Source of the DNA: Brevundimonas fluminis
GTDB taxonomy: Bacteria > Pseudomonadota > Alphaproteobacteria > Caulobacterales > Caulobacteraceae
Length of the DNA: 64,000 nucleotides
NCBI RefSeq assembly: GCF_003934285.1
Contig: NZ_RQWJ01000004.1
Location: 310,001 to 374,000 of the forward strand
Direction: 5' to 3'
Position numbers and translations under genes: made by a program. How positions within the stretch are numbered: the stretch's first letter is position 1; the number at the start of each line of letters is the position of its first letter. Below, piece after piece: positions 15,462 through 24,892 of the stretch. The notes under the pieces are model-generated. The model was not told the origin of the DNA. It saw nothing but the letters and a program-made list of their open reading frames with translations, and ran no database searches.

Positions 15462-17678
15462 ATGAACCGCCGCGACCTGATCGCTTCCACCGCCGCCGCC
15501 GCCGGCCTCGCCGTCGCGGGGCCCGTCCTGTCACGCCCGTCCGGAGCGCAGATGCCCACTCCTCCCGTCGCCAAGAAGATCCCCGTCACCATCGAGCAGC
15601 TGGGGCGGACCCGGGTGGACGAGTACCAGTGGATGAAGGACGACAACTGGCAGGCGGTGCTGCGCGATCCGACCCTCATCAAGGCGGACGTGAAGGAGAA
15701 TCTGGTCGCCGAGAACGCCTATCGCGAAGCCATGATGGCCTCGACCGTGCCCCTGCAGACCCAGATGTTCGAGGAGATGAAGGGGCGGATCAAGCAGGAC
15801 GATTCGTCCGTGCCGAACGCCGACGGCCCGTGGGAGTACTTCACCGAATTCCGCACCGGCGAGCAGCATCCCCGCTACATGCGCGTCGAGCGCCAGGGCA
15901 CGTGGACGCAGGACGGGCAGATCGTGACGAGGAATTTCGTCCAGGCACCCACGCCGCAGCTGCTGCTGGACGCCAACGTGCTGGCCGAGGGCAAGGCCTA
16001 TTCGGACGTGGGGCAGGCGTCGCACAGCCCGGACCACGCCCTGTTCGCCTATTCCGAGGACGCGCAGGGATCCGAGGTCTACCGCATCTACGTCAAGGAT
16101 CTGGCGACCGGTGAGCTGGTCGGAGCGCCCATCGAATCGGCGACCGGCGGCTTCACCTTCTCCCCCGACAGCCGGTGGATCTTCTGGACCAACCGCAATG
16201 ACAACGGCCGCCCGGACAAGATCTTCCGTCGCCCGGCACGCGGCGGGGAGACGACGTTGGTCTATGAGGAAGAGGACGAGGGCATGTTCATCGGCGTCGG
16301 GCGCACGTCCGACGACCGCTTCCTGATCGTCGGCATCCAGAACCAGGAGACCTCCGAAAGCCGCTTCATCCCCGGCGACGACCCGACGGCCGCGCCGCGG
16401 GTGATCGAGCCGCGCGTCGAGGCACGCAAGTACGACGCCGACCACTGGGGCGACCGCTGGATCATCCACACCAACGCCGACGGCGCGCAGGACTTCAAGG
16501 TCTGCGAGGCGCCGACCGACGCGCCGGGCAAGGCCAACTGGAAGGACCTGATCCCGCATGCGCCGGGCCGCTACGTCGAGGGCGTCGCGCTGGTGAAGGA
16601 CTTCATCGCCCGTCAGGAGCGAGCCGACGCCAACACGCGCATCGTCATCCGCGATCGCGCCGGGGCCGAGCACGAGATCGCCGTGGACGAACCCGCCTAT
16701 GCCCTGAACCTGGGCGGCGCGTCGGAGTTCGAGACCACGGTCATGCGCTACGGCTACAACTCGCCCTCCACGCCGACCTCGACCTACGACTACGATCTGA
16801 AGACCCGCGAGCGGACCCTGCGCAAGGTGCAGGAAATCCCGTCGGGCCACGATCCGGCGAACTACGTCGTCGAGCGGGTCAACGCCCCGGCGCCCGACGG
16901 CGAGCTGGTGCCGGTCACCATCCTGCGCCGCAAGGACACGCGGGTGAACGGCACGGCGCCGCTGCTGCTGTACGGCTACGGCAGCTACGGCATCCCCATG
17001 GCGGCCAGCTTCTCCACCAACCGGCTGAGCCTGGTCGACCGCGGCTGGATCTACGCCATCGCCCACATCCGCGGCGGATCGGACAAGGGCTGGGGCTGGT
17101 TCCTGGCGGCGCGCCGGATGACCAAGAAGAACACCTTCACCGACTTCATCGCGGCCGCCGAGCATCTGATCTCGACCGGCCACGGCAAGGCGGGAAACAT
17201 CGTGGCGCACGGCGGCTCTGCCGGCGGCATGCTCATGGGGGCGGTCAACAACATGCGGCCCGATCTGTGGGCCGGCGTTATCGGCGACGTGCCCTTCGTC
17301 GACGTGATCAACACCATGTCCGACACGTCGCTTCCGCTGACTCCGCCGGAATGGCCCGAATGGGGCAATCCGATCGAGGACCCCGAGGCCTACGACTACA
17401 TGTTCAGCTACAGCCCGTACGACCAGGTGAAGGCCCAGGCATATCCGGCCGTGCTGGCCACCGGCGGCCTGTCCGACCCGCGCGTGACCTACTGGGAGCC
17501 CCAGAAGTGGGTGGCCCGTCTGCGCCCGGCCACGACGTCCGGCAAGCCCGTGCTGCTGAAGATCAACATGGAAGCCGGCCACGCGGGTTCTTCGGGCCGG
17601 TTCGACTATCTGAAGGAAGTCGCCCTGGTCTACGCCTTCGCCATCTGGTCGGTGGAGAAGGGGTGGGAGGCGGCGTGA
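15462..17678 (+). CDS. ptrB: Oligopeptidase B-like S9 family serine peptidase with export signal
   Basis: S9A peptidases (oligopeptidase B, prolyl oligopeptidase) cut short peptides; oligopeptidase B prefers basic residues. The 738-residue protein has an N-terminal beta-propeller region (about 60-440) and an alpha/beta hydrolase domain with GYGSYGIPM, the nucleophile elbow HGGSAGGMLMG, the PLTPPEWPEWGNP block typical of oligopeptidase B, Asp in GLSDPRV and catalytic His in MEAGHAGSSGR. The N-terminus (MNRRDLIASTAAAAGLAVAG) looks like a Tat signal, unusual since many homologues are cytosolic. The stop shares bases with the next GTG start (GTGA). Confidence 0.88.
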   Translation: MNRRDLIASTAAAAGLAVAGPVLSRPSGAQMPTPPVAKKIPVTIEQLGRTRVDEYQWMKDDNWQAVLRDPTLIKADVKENLVAENAYREAMMASTVPLQTQMFEEMKGRIKQDDSSVPNADGPWEYFTEFRTGEQHPRYMRVERQGTWTQDGQIVTRNFVQAPTPQLLLDANVLAEGKAYSDVGQASHSPDHALFAYSEDAQGSEVYRIYVKDLATGELVGAPIESATGGFTFSPDSRWIFWTNRNDNGRPDKIFRRPARGGETTLVYEEEDEGMFIGVGRTSDDRFLIVGIQNQETSESRFIPGDDPTAAPRVIEPRVEARKYDADHWGDRWIIHTNADGAQDFKVCEAPTDAPGKANWKDLIPHAPGRYVEGVALVKDFIARQERADANTRIVIRDRAGAEHEIAVDEPAYALNLGGASEFETTVMRYGYNSPSTPTSTYDYDLKTRERTLRKVQEIPSGHDPANYVVERVNAPAPDGELVPVTILRRKDTRVNGTAPLLLYGYGSYGIPMAASFSTNRLSLVDRGWIYAIAHIRGGSDKGWGWFLAARRMTKKNTFTDFIAAAEHLISTGHGKAGNIVAHGGSAGGMLMGAVNNMRPDLWAGVIGDVPFVDVINTMSDTSLPLTPPEWPEWGNPIEDPEAYDYMFSYSPYDQVKAQAYPAVLATGGLSDPRVTYWEPQKWVARLRPATTSGKPVLLKINMEAGHAGSSGRFDYLKEVALVYAFAIWSVEKGWEAA

Positions 17679-18232
17679 GCCCCACGGTCAGGCCCGCCGC
17701 GCCCGCCGATATGGGCGCGGTGGCCCGGCTGTACGGGCGCGAAGTCGCCGGCGGCACGGCCAGCTTCGAACTGGAGCCGCCGACGCCGGCCGAGATGACG
17801 GCGCGCTTTCTGGCCGTGCGCGACAAGGACCTGCCGTGGCTGGTGGCCGAGATCGACGGCGCCTTCGCCGGCTACGCCTATCTGTCGCCGTTCCGCCCGC
17901 GCGCGGCCTATCGCTACGGCGTGGAGGTCTCTGTCTATGTCGAGGAGGCGGCGCGGGGCCGGGGCGTGGCCCGCGCCCTGATGACCGCCCTGATCGACGC
18001 GGCGCGCGACAGGGGGCTGCGCCACGTCATCGCCGCCATCAGCCAGTCGGCCACCAGCGACGCCTCCATCGCCCTGCACCGGTCGCTGGGGTTCGACACC
18101 GCCGGCGTCTACCGCCAGGTCGGCTGGAAGCACGACCGCTGGCTGGACGTCACGCTGATGCAGCTGGACCTGTCGCCGGACGGCGCGCCGCCGACGGCGG
18201 AGGGGCTGAGGCTGGGGGGCGGGCTGGCCTAA
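17675..18232 (+). CDS. GNAT acetyltransferase, phosphinothricin acetyltransferase-like
   Basis: The 185-residue protein resembles the Pat/Bar group of GNAT N-acetyltransferases, which acetylate phosphinothricin, methionine sulfone or similar amino compounds. It opens [20 protein letters not shown], has the substrate-side motif [15 protein letters not shown], the acetyl-CoA loop [14 protein letters not shown] (about residues 90-103, Q/RxxGxG/A type) and the C-terminal [22 protein letters not shown] typical of this group. The GTG at 17675 overlaps the stop of the S9 peptidase gene by four bases. The natural substrate is unknown. Confidence 0.85.
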   Translation: MSPTVRPAAPADMGAVARLYGREVAGGTASFELEPPTPAEMTARFLAVRDKDLPWLVAEIDGAFAGYAYLSPFRPRAAYRYGVEVSVYVEEAARGRGVARALMTALIDAARDRGLRHVIAAISQSATSDASIALHRSLGFDTAGVYRQVGWKHDRWLDVTLMQLDLSPDGAPPTAEGLRLGGGLA

Positions 18233-19233
18233 CCCACCTTCACCCGCGTCGCCGCCTCCGGCAGATCTTCCCCGAAGGCGCGCTGGTAGAACTCCGCGAT
18301 GGTCGGGCGTTCCAGTTCGTCGCACTTGTTCAGGAAGGTCAGGCGGAAGCTGAGGCCAAGGTCGCCGCCGAAAATCTCGGCGTTCTGGGCCCAGGTGATG
18401 ACCGTGCGCGGCGACATGACGGTGGAGATGTCGCCGTTCATGAAGGCGTTGCGGGTCATGTCGGCGACGCGGACCATGGCGGCGATTCGGCGACGGCCCT
18501 CGGCGTCCTGCCAGGCCGGGACCTTGGCGGCCACGATCTCGGCCTCCACGTCGTGGTCGAGGTAGTTCAGCGTGGTGACGATGGACCAGCGGTCCAGCTG
18601 GGCCTGATTGATCTGCTGGGCCCCGTGATACAGGCCCGTGGTGTCGCCGAGGCCCACGGTGTTGGACGTGGCGAACAGACGGAACCAGGGATTCGGCCGG
18701 ATCACCCGGTTCTGGTCCAGCAGGGTCAGTCGGCCCGACGCCTCCAGCACGCGCTGGATGACGAACATCACGTCCGGACGGCCGGCGTCGTACTCGTCGA
18801 ACACCAGGGCGACGGGGCGCTGCAGCGACCAGGGCAGCAGGCCCTCGCGGAACTCGGTGACCTGTTTGCCGTCCTTCAGGACGATGGCGTCCTTGCCGAT
18901 CAGGTCGATCCGGCTGACGTGGCTGTCCAGGTTGATGCGGATGGTCGGCCAGTTCAGCCGCGCCGCCACCTGCTCGATGTGGGTCGACTTGCCGGTGCCG
19001 TGATAGCCCTGGACCATGACGCGGCGGTCGAAGGCGAAGCCGGCGCAGATGCTGAGCGTGGTCTGCGGGTCGAAGCGATAGGCGTCGTCGATGTCCGGGA
19101 CGTGGCTGTCCTTCACGTCGAAGCACGGCACGGTCATGTCGCTGTCGACGCCGAACGCCTCCCTGACCGTCACCTTGCGGTGCGGTTCCAGCGTCAGCAG
19201 GGGATCGGGCGTGGCGTCGAGGGGAGAAGTCAT
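18229..19233 (-). CDS. cobS: Cobaltochelatase subunit CobS (AAA+ ATPase)
   Basis: CobS with CobT forms the AAA+ motor of aerobic cobaltochelatase, which inserts cobalt into hydrogenobyrinic diamide with CobN. The 334-residue protein has Walker [10 protein letters not shown] (about residues 76-84), Walker [20 protein letters not shown], sensor-1 [13 protein letters not shown] and [13 protein letters not shown]. Length and motifs match CobS. CobT, normally close by on the same strand, is not here: the next gene downstream is a convergent GNAT. Related AAA+ proteins with other partners exist, so the cobalamin role is likely but not certain. Confidence 0.85.
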   Translation of the reverse strand: MTSPLDATPDPLLTLEPHRKVTVREAFGVDSDMTVPCFDVKDSHVPDIDDAYRFDPQTTLSICAGFAFDRRVMVQGYHGTGKSTHIEQVAARLNWPTIRINLDSHVSRIDLIGKDAIVLKDGKQVTEFREGLLPWSLQRPVALVFDEYDAGRPDVMFVIQRVLEASGRLTLLDQNRVIRPNPWFRLFATSNTVGLGDTTGLYHGAQQINQAQLDRWSIVTTLNYLDHDVEAEIVAAKVPAWQDAEGRRRIAAMVRVADMTRNAFMNGDISTVMSPRTVITWAQNAEIFGGDLGLSFRLTFLNKCDELERPTIAEFYQRAFGEDLPEAATRVKVG

Positions 19234-19242
19234 GTCGCGCGC

Positions 19243-20352
19243 TTAGCGCACCCTCACCGGGTGGTCGAGGCCCATGCCGACGCGCAGGGCGCGGTCGATC
19301 ACGAAGGGCAGGCGGGCGGCGACCGGCAGCAGCAGGCGCCGCGCCAGGTCGGCCGCAGGCGAGGACGCGCGGATCATGGAGGTGACCGACCGCACTCCGT
19401 TCACGACCTTGGCGTCGACCGCATGGCGCAGACGCCCGTAGTCGTCGAGGCGCGCCGGTTCGCCCTTCAGAAAGTCGGCGGCGCAGGCGGCGAAGACGAA
19501 GGCGTCCTCGATGCCGAGGTTCATCCCCCGCGCGCCCATCGGCGAGTGGATGTGCGCCGCGTCGCCCCCCAGACAGATGCGGCCGACGTTCAGGCGCTCC
19601 GCGACACGGTGCGAAACGCGGAATTCCGAACTCCACCGGACCTCACCGACCCGCCAGTCCGCGGACAGCGCCGACAGGGGATCGGCGCCGAAGGTGATCA
19701 GCCGGAACGTGCGGCCGGAGAAGGGCAGGCAGATCAGCGGACCGTCGGGGCGCAGGTCGACCCAGCCCTCGTCGGTCGGCGGGCCCTCCAGATCGACGTC
19801 CATCAGCCGCCACGGTTCGGGCCAGGCGTCGCCGGGGAAGTCGAGTCCCAGCGCCTTGCGCACCGTGGAGTGGGCCCCGTCGGCGGCGAACAGGACGGGC
19901 GTTCGCGCCGTGCCGCCGTCGGTCAGCGTCGCCGCGACCCCGACCGCATCCTGTTCGATCGTGGCGACGCCCAGGCCGCGTTCGACGGCCACGCCCAGCG
20001 TCGCCAGAGCCTCGGCCAGCAGCGCCTCGGTGCGGGCCTGCGGCAGGATGGTCATCGGGCGGTCGGCGCCGAGGCGGGCCCAGTCGGGCGCGAGGGTCGC
20101 CAGCGGACGGCCGCGGCGGTTCACCCTCAGTCGTCTGATGGACTGCCCTTCCGCGACGATCCGCGCCGTGACGCCGGTCTCCTCGAGCAGCGACAGGGTG
20201 CGCGGATTGACCCCCAGCGCCTTCGAGGTGCGGGTCGGGGCGGGCGCCCCGTCGACGATGCGGACGCGGATTCCCGCGCGGACCAGAAACAGCGCCGCTG
20301 CCAGACCCGTGGGCCCGGCCCCGGCGATCAGGACCTGCGGGGCGTCGCTCAG
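19243..20352 (-). CDS. FAD-dependent aromatic-type monooxygenase, probable CTG start
   Basis: Group A flavoprotein monooxygenases hydroxylate aromatic or related compounds with NAD(P)H. The N-terminal FAD loop reads QVLIAGAGPTGLAAALFLVRAG, followed by the GVNPRTLSLLEETG block, the DG motif (LFAADGAHSTVRKALG) and the second FAD contact ICLGGDAAHIHSPMGARGMNLGIEDA. The first ATG/GTG start in frame (20124) would delete the FAD loop. A CTG at 20352-20350 overlaps the ohr stop as CTGA, giving a complete 369-residue enzyme coupled to ohr. The C-terminal thioredoxin-like domain found in some relatives is absent. Substrate is unknown. Confidence 0.78.
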   Translation of the reverse strand: MSDAPQVLIAGAGPTGLAAALFLVRAGIRVRIVDGAPAPTRTSKALGVNPRTLSLLEETGVTARIVAEGQSIRRLRVNRRGRPLATLAPDWARLGADRPMTILPQARTEALLAEALATLGVAVERGLGVATIEQDAVGVAATLTDGGTARTPVLFAADGAHSTVRKALGLDFPGDAWPEPWRLMDVDLEGPPTDEGWVDLRPDGPLICLPFSGRTFRLITFGADPLSALSADWRVGEVRWSSEFRVSHRVAERLNVGRICLGGDAAHIHSPMGARGMNLGIEDAFVFAACAADFLKGEPARLDDYGRLRHAVDAKVVNGVRSVTSMIRASSPAADLARRLLLPVAARLPFVIDRALRVGMGLDHPVRVR

Positions 20353-20777
20353 GCCGCCCCCAGCCGCACGTCGACGTTGCCGCGCGTGGCGTTCGAGTAG
20401 GGGCAGACCTGGTGCGCCCGGGTGATGAGGTCGTGGATGGCCACAGGGTCGAGGCCGTGGTCGACGACCGTCAGATCGATGTCGAGGTTGAAGCCCTCGC
20501 CGTTCGGATTGGGGCCGAAGCCGACGGTGGCGTTGACTTTCGTCTCCGGCGCCACCGGCTTTCCGGCCTTGCCCGCGACCAGCCGCAGGGCCCCGAGGTA
20601 GCAGGCGGCGTAGCCCGTGGCGAAGAGCTGTTCCGGATTGGTGCCGTCGCCGCCCTTGCCGCCCATTTCGGGCGGCACCGACAGACGCACGTCGATCTTG
20701 CCGTCGTCGGTCGTGGAGCGGCCCTCGTCGCGGCCGCCGCCGCTGGCCGTGGCGTGAGCGCGGTAAAGAACTTCCAT
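20349..20777 (-). CDS. ohr: Organic hydroperoxide resistance protein
   Basis: Ohr is a thiol peroxidase that reduces organic hydroperoxides using two cysteines re-reduced by lipoylated proteins. The 142-residue protein has both: Cys in GYAACYLGALRL (about residue 59) and Cys in VCPYSNATRGN (about residue 124), with the FATGYAACYL and GFNLDIDLTV blocks typical of Ohr rather than OsmC. No ohrR regulator lies next to it. The adjacent coupled monooxygenase suggests a joint response to oxidants or aromatic compounds. Confidence 0.95.
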   Translation of the reverse strand: MEVLYRAHATASGGGRDEGRSTTDDGKIDVRLSVPPEMGGKGGDGTNPEQLFATGYAACYLGALRLVAGKAGKPVAPETKVNATVGFGPNPNGEGFNLDIDLTVVDHGLDPVAIHDLITRAHQVCPYSNATRGNVDVRLGAA

Positions 20778-20932
20778 GAAATCAGTCCTTCGAGAAAATG
20801 TGTTCGTTTCGTCCGGCAGCGTACGTTGGCCTGGGGCAAGTTCGTGTGCTAAGAGTCCGTCCTGCAGTCGGCGGGGTCAACCCTTGGGCGACCGCATTCA
20901 GCTCCGACGGGCGCGGGCTCCGGGAGGGCCTC

Positions 20933-21124
20933 ATGGCCACGCAGTGGTTCTGTTACGTGCACATCGGCGAAGAGATGCCGCTGATGATGCCCCTGGACGC
21001 CGAGGATCGCGCAGGCGCGATGGCGCTGGCGCAGGGCCTGCTCGTAGAGCGCCCCCAGGCGACCCACGTCGAGGTCTGGGACGGCGACCTGACGGAACGG
21101 ATCGAGCGCGCCGCCGCGCTCTAG
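20933..21124 (+). CDS. Small hypothetical protein, 63 residues
   Basis: Starts ATG at 20933 after GGGAGGG, a strong ribosome-binding site. The product begins MATQWFCYVHIGEEMPLMMP, continues AGAMALAQGLLVERP and ends WDGDLTERIERAAAL. It is soluble and acidic, without a signal peptide or membrane helix. I know no named family. Its convergent neighbour topA ends four bases downstream. The good ribosome-binding site and protein-like composition support it as real. Confidence 0.65.
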   Translation: MATQWFCYVHIGEEMPLMMPLDAEDRAGAMALAQGLLVERPQATHVEVWDGDLTERIERAAAL

Positions 21125-21128
21125 GCCG

Positions 21129-23741
21129 TCAATCCGCGGCCTTGGCTTTCACCGCCGGCTTTTTCGCGGCCTTTTTCGCCGGAGCCTTCCTGGCGGCCGC
21201 CTTCTTCGGCGCCGCCTTGGCCTTGCCCTTGGGCGCGGCCGCCGCACGCGCGGCCAGCAGGGGCAGGGCCGCCTCCAGCGTCATCTCCTCCGGCGCCGTG
21301 CCCTTGGGCAGGGTGGCGTTGACCTTGCCCGACTTCACATAGGGACCGAAGCGGCCGGCCATGACGTGGACGGGGTCGCCCGTTTCCGGGTGGACGCCCA
21401 GGTCCTTCAGCGGCGTGGTGGCCGCCCCGCGCCCGCGCGCGCCGCCCGCCCGCTTTTCGGCCAACAGCGTCACCGCGCGGTTCAGACCGATGTCGAAAAC
21501 CTCTTCGATGTCAGAGACGTTCGCATAGGTCCCCGCGTGCAGGATGAAGGGTCCGTAGCGGCCGAGCCCCGCGGAGATCGGCTTCCCGTCCTCCGGGTGC
21601 ATCCCCACCTCCCGCGGCAGCGACAGCAGGCGCAGCGCCCGCTCCAGATCCAGGCCGGCCGGCGACCAGCCCTTGGGCAGGGACGAACGTTTCGGCTTGT
21701 CGCCGTCGCCCGCGGTTTCGACGTAGGGGCCGAAGCGGCCGATCTTGAGATGCACGGGCTGGCCGGTGACCGGATCGACGCCCAGTTCGCGGTCGCCGCC
21801 GTCGGCGGAGCCCTCGACCGCGTCGGGAGACGCCACGGGACGGGTGAACTTGCACTCGGGATAGCGCGAGCAGCCGATGAAGGCGCCGAAGCGGCTGGTC
21901 TTCAGGCTGAGCTGGCCCTGATGGCACAGGGGGCATTCGCGCGGGTCGGACCCGTCTTCCTTCTGCGGGAAGATGTGCGGCCCCAGCGACTCGTTCAAGG
22001 CGTCCAGAATCGCCGTGGTGCGCAGCTCGCCCGCCGCCTGGGTGGCGGCGTGGAAGTCCGTCCAGAACTCGCGCAGCAGCGCCTTCCAGTCCAGATCGCC
22101 GGCCGAGACCTCGTCCAGACGCGTCTCCAGCGCGGCGGTGAAGTCGTACTCCACCCACCTGGCGAAGAACTGCTCCAGGAAGGCCGTGACCAGGCGGCCC
22201 TTGTCCTCCGGATAGAAGCGATTCTTGTCCATGCGCACGTATTCGCGGTCGCGCAGGGTGGTCAGGATCGAGGCGTAGGTGGAGGGGCGGCCGATGCCCA
22301 GCTCTTCAAGTTTCTTGACCAGAGTGGCTTCGGAATAGCGCGGCGGCGGTTCGGTGAAGTGCTGGTCGGCGCGCACGTCCCGCACGGCCGCGATCGCGCC
22401 TTCCTTCAGCGCGGGAAGGCGGGCGCCGTCGTCGTCCTCGTCGTCGTCGCCGTCCTTCGGCTTCTCGTCCCGGCCCTCTTCATAGACCGCCATGAAGCCG
22501 TCGAACGCCACGACCTGGCCGGTGGCGCGCAGGCCCGTCTGGCCGTCTGCGCTCTCGACCTCCACCACCGTGCGGTCCAGGCGGGCGGCCTCCATCTGGC
22601 TGGCGACCATGCGCTTCCAGATCAGCTCGTAAAGCCGCTGAAGGTCACCCTCGAGTCGAAGGCTGTCGGGGTGGCGCGCGATGTTGGTCGGGCGGATGGC
22701 CTCGTGGGCCTCCTGGGCGTTCTTGGCCTTGGTCTTGTAATGCCGGGCCTCGGCCGGGACGTAGGCGGGGCCGAAGCGGTCCTTGATCACTTCGCGCGCC
22801 TGGGCGATGCCCTCCGGGCTGACCTGGACGCCGTCGGTCCGCATGTAGGTGATCAGGCCGCCCGTGCCGTCGACGCCCTCATAGAGCTTCTGCGCCGCCT
22901 GCATGGCGCGCTGGGCGGTGAAGCCGAGCTTGCGCGCCGCCTCCTGCTGCAGGGTCGAGGTGGTGAAGGGCGGCGCTGGGTTGCGCCTGACCGGCTTCTT
23001 CTCGATCGACCGGATCGTGAAGGCGCCGGACTGGATGGCGGCGCGGGCGGCGGAGGCCGCGGCCTCGTCCTTCACGTCCAGACGCTGGACGCGCTTGCCG
23101 GCGTGCTTGACCAGTCGGGCGACGAACGGCGGGCTGTCGGCGGTGACGTCCGCCTCGATCGACCAGTATTCCTGCGGCTTGAACCGCTCGATCTCCATCT
23201 CGCGGTCGACGACGATGCGCAGGGCGACGGACTGCACGCGGCCGGCCGAGCGCGCGCCCGGCAACTTGCGCCAAAGGACCGGCGACAGGGTGAATCCGAC
23301 CAGATAATCCAGCGCGCGGCGGGCCAGGTAGGCCTCGACCAGCTGCATGTCGAGCTCGCGCGGCGCGGCCATGGCGGCCTGCACGGCGGATCTCGTGATG
23401 GCGTTGAAGGTGACGCGCTGGACGGTCTTGTCCTTCAGCGCCTTCTTCTTCGTCAGGACGTCCAGCACGTGCCAGCTGATCGCCTCGCCCTCGCGGTCGG
23501 GGTCGGTGGCCAGCACGACGCGGTCGGCGCGCTTGGCGGCCTCGGCGATTTCGGCCAGGCGCCTGGACGCCTTGGCGTCCACCTCCCAGCTCATGGCGAA
23601 GTCTTCGTCGGGCTTCACCGAGCCGTCCTTCGAAGGCAGGTCGCGGACATGGCCGTAGGAGGCCAGGACGGTGTAGTCCGAGCCCAGGTAGCCGTTGATG
23701 GTCTTGGCCTTTGCGGGGCTCTCGACGATGACGAGATTCAT
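21129..23741 (-). CDS. topA: DNA topoisomerase I
   Basis: Type IA topoisomerase relaxes negative supercoils. The 870-residue protein starts with the TOPRIM domain (MNLVIVESPAKAKTINGYLG, about 1-120, with ATDPDREGEAISWH), has the active-site tyrosine in LITYMRTDGVQVS, and the LEELGIGRPSTYASILTTL block. C-terminal parts include one four-cysteine zinc finger (CPLC ... CSRYPEC) and several GxFGPYVxxG-type repeats (RFGPYV, RYGPFI, RFGPYV). A Lys/Ala-rich tail of about 40 residues ends the chain. The ATG at 23741 begins the TOPRIM domain. It follows dprA on the same strand, the usual dprA-topA pairing. Confidence 0.97.
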   Translation of the reverse strand: MNLVIVESPAKAKTINGYLGSDYTVLASYGHVRDLPSKDGSVKPDEDFAMSWEVDAKASRRLAEIAEAAKRADRVVLATDPDREGEAISWHVLDVLTKKKALKDKTVQRVTFNAITRSAVQAAMAAPRELDMQLVEAYLARRALDYLVGFTLSPVLWRKLPGARSAGRVQSVALRIVVDREMEIERFKPQEYWSIEADVTADSPPFVARLVKHAGKRVQRLDVKDEAAASAARAAIQSGAFTIRSIEKKPVRRNPAPPFTTSTLQQEAARKLGFTAQRAMQAAQKLYEGVDGTGGLITYMRTDGVQVSPEGIAQAREVIKDRFGPAYVPAEARHYKTKAKNAQEAHEAIRPTNIARHPDSLRLEGDLQRLYELIWKRMVASQMEAARLDRTVVEVESADGQTGLRATGQVVAFDGFMAVYEEGRDEKPKDGDDDEDDDGARLPALKEGAIAAVRDVRADQHFTEPPPRYSEATLVKKLEELGIGRPSTYASILTTLRDREYVRMDKNRFYPEDKGRLVTAFLEQFFARWVEYDFTAALETRLDEVSAGDLDWKALLREFWTDFHAATQAAGELRTTAILDALNESLGPHIFPQKEDGSDPRECPLCHQGQLSLKTSRFGAFIGCSRYPECKFTRPVASPDAVEGSADGGDRELGVDPVTGQPVHLKIGRFGPYVETAGDGDKPKRSSLPKGWSPAGLDLERALRLLSLPREVGMHPEDGKPISAGLGRYGPFILHAGTYANVSDIEEVFDIGLNRAVTLLAEKRAGGARGRGAATTPLKDLGVHPETGDPVHVMAGRFGPYVKSGKVNATLPKGTAPEEMTLEAALPLLAARAAAAPKGKAKAAPKKAAARKAPAKKAAKKPAVKAKAAD

Positions 23742-23821
23742 GCGGTCCGGGTCTCGGGAGGGGGCGGGAACGTGGTTCGCCTCGCGCGGCATGTCAAATC
23801 GGCGCTTTCGCCGCGCCTCGC

Positions 23822-24892
23822 TCAGGCGCTGACCAGTCCGCCGGGAAGAAGCGTCGCACGGCCGACGAGGCTGAGTTCCAGCAGAGCCGCGGCCACCGCC
23901 CCGGCCGGCGCCCCCACGGCCCGGGCCAGTTCGTCGCGCGGCGCCGGCGTCGGCGAGAGCAGGGCGGCGACCCGTTCGATCAGGGCGTCATCCGGCTCCT
24001 GGTAGTCCGGGACGTCGGCCGGCGGCTCGAACAGGGTCCGCAGGGTGGAAAAGGCCCGCTCCACGTCGTCCAGCCCCTCGCACAGGGCGGCCCCGTTGCG
24101 GATCAGGTCGTTCGTTCCGCGGGAGCGGGGATCCAACGGGGAGCCCGGCACGGCGAAGACCTCGCGCCCCTGTTCGGCCGCGAGGCGGGCCGTGATCAGC
24201 GAACCGGAGCGCAGTTCGGCCTCGACCACCACGACGCCGCGGCACAGGCCGGAGATGATGCGGTTGCGGCGGGGAAAGTCCTGGGCCTGGGCCCGGGCGC
24301 CGGGCGGGCGTTCGGACACGACGCAGCCCCGCTCGCCCAGCCGTCGATGCAGGTCGGCGTGCTCGGGCGGATACACGTCGTCGACGCCGCCGCCCAGGAC
24401 GGCCGCAGTGCCGGTCGCCAGCGCCCCTTCATGCGCCGCGCCGTCGATGCCGCGCGCCAGGCCGGACACCACGGTCCAGCCCGCCTCGCCCAGCTGCGCC
24501 GCCAGTCCGCGGGCGATTCGGATGCCGCCCGCCGAGGCGACGCGAGCCCCGACGATCGCGATGCAAGGCCGCGCCAGCAGGGACGGATCGCCCAGGGTCC
24601 AGAGCACGGGAGGCGGCGGGTCGACGGCGGCCAGCGCCGTCGGAAAACCCTCTTCTCCGAGAACGATCAGTCGCGCTCCCGCCGCCTCGCCGGCGTCGAT
24701 CTCCGCCCGGACTCGCGCCGGATCGCACAGGGGCGAGGCCGTGCCGGCCCGGGCGGTCAGGCGCGGCCACGCCTCGACGGCGGCCTCCGCCGAGCGGAAC
24801 CGGCGAATCAGTTCGCGAAAGGCGACGGGACCGACGCGGTCCGTGCGGGCGAGGCGCAGGCGGGCGAAGCGTTCGCCGGCCGACAGGCTCAC
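23822..24892 (-). CDS. dprA: DNA processing protein DprA
   Basis: DprA loads RecA on single-stranded DNA taken up during natural transformation. The 356-residue protein has an N-terminal helical region with [21 protein letters not shown], the Rossmann core starting [13 protein letters not shown], then [17 protein letters not shown], the [16 protein letters not shown] block and [22 protein letters not shown]. The C-terminus carries a small winged-helix-like domain. The GTG at 24892 overlaps the plsY stop by four bases (GTGA). The plsY-dprA-topA order is common in alphaproteobacteria. Confidence 0.93.
   Translation of the reverse strand: MSLSAGERFARLRLARTDRVGPVAFRELIRRFRSAEAAVEAWPRLTARAGTASPLCDPARVRAEIDAGEAAGARLIVLGEEGFPTALAAVDPPPPVLWTLGDPSLLARPCIAIVGARVASAGGIRIARGLAAQLGEAGWTVVSGLARGIDGAAHEGALATGTAAVLGGGVDDVYPPEHADLHRRLGERGCVVSERPPGARAQAQDFPRRNRIISGLCRGVVVVEAELRSGSLITARLAAEQGREVFAVPGSPLDPRSRGTNDLIRNGAALCEGLDDVERAFSTLRTLFEPPADVPDYQEPDDALIERVAALLSPTPAPRDELARAVGAPAGAVAAALLELSLVGRATLLPGGLVSA

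Noticed and set aside
15531-17582. Minus-strand frame of about 680 codons opposite the S9 peptidase gene
   Set aside because: Low-complexity antisense text; the plus strand has a full S9 catalytic triad.
21366-24005. Plus-strand open frame of about 880 codons opposite topA
   Set aside because: The reading is Arg/Gly/Val-rich antisense of a high-GC gene. The topA frame has all conserved motifs.
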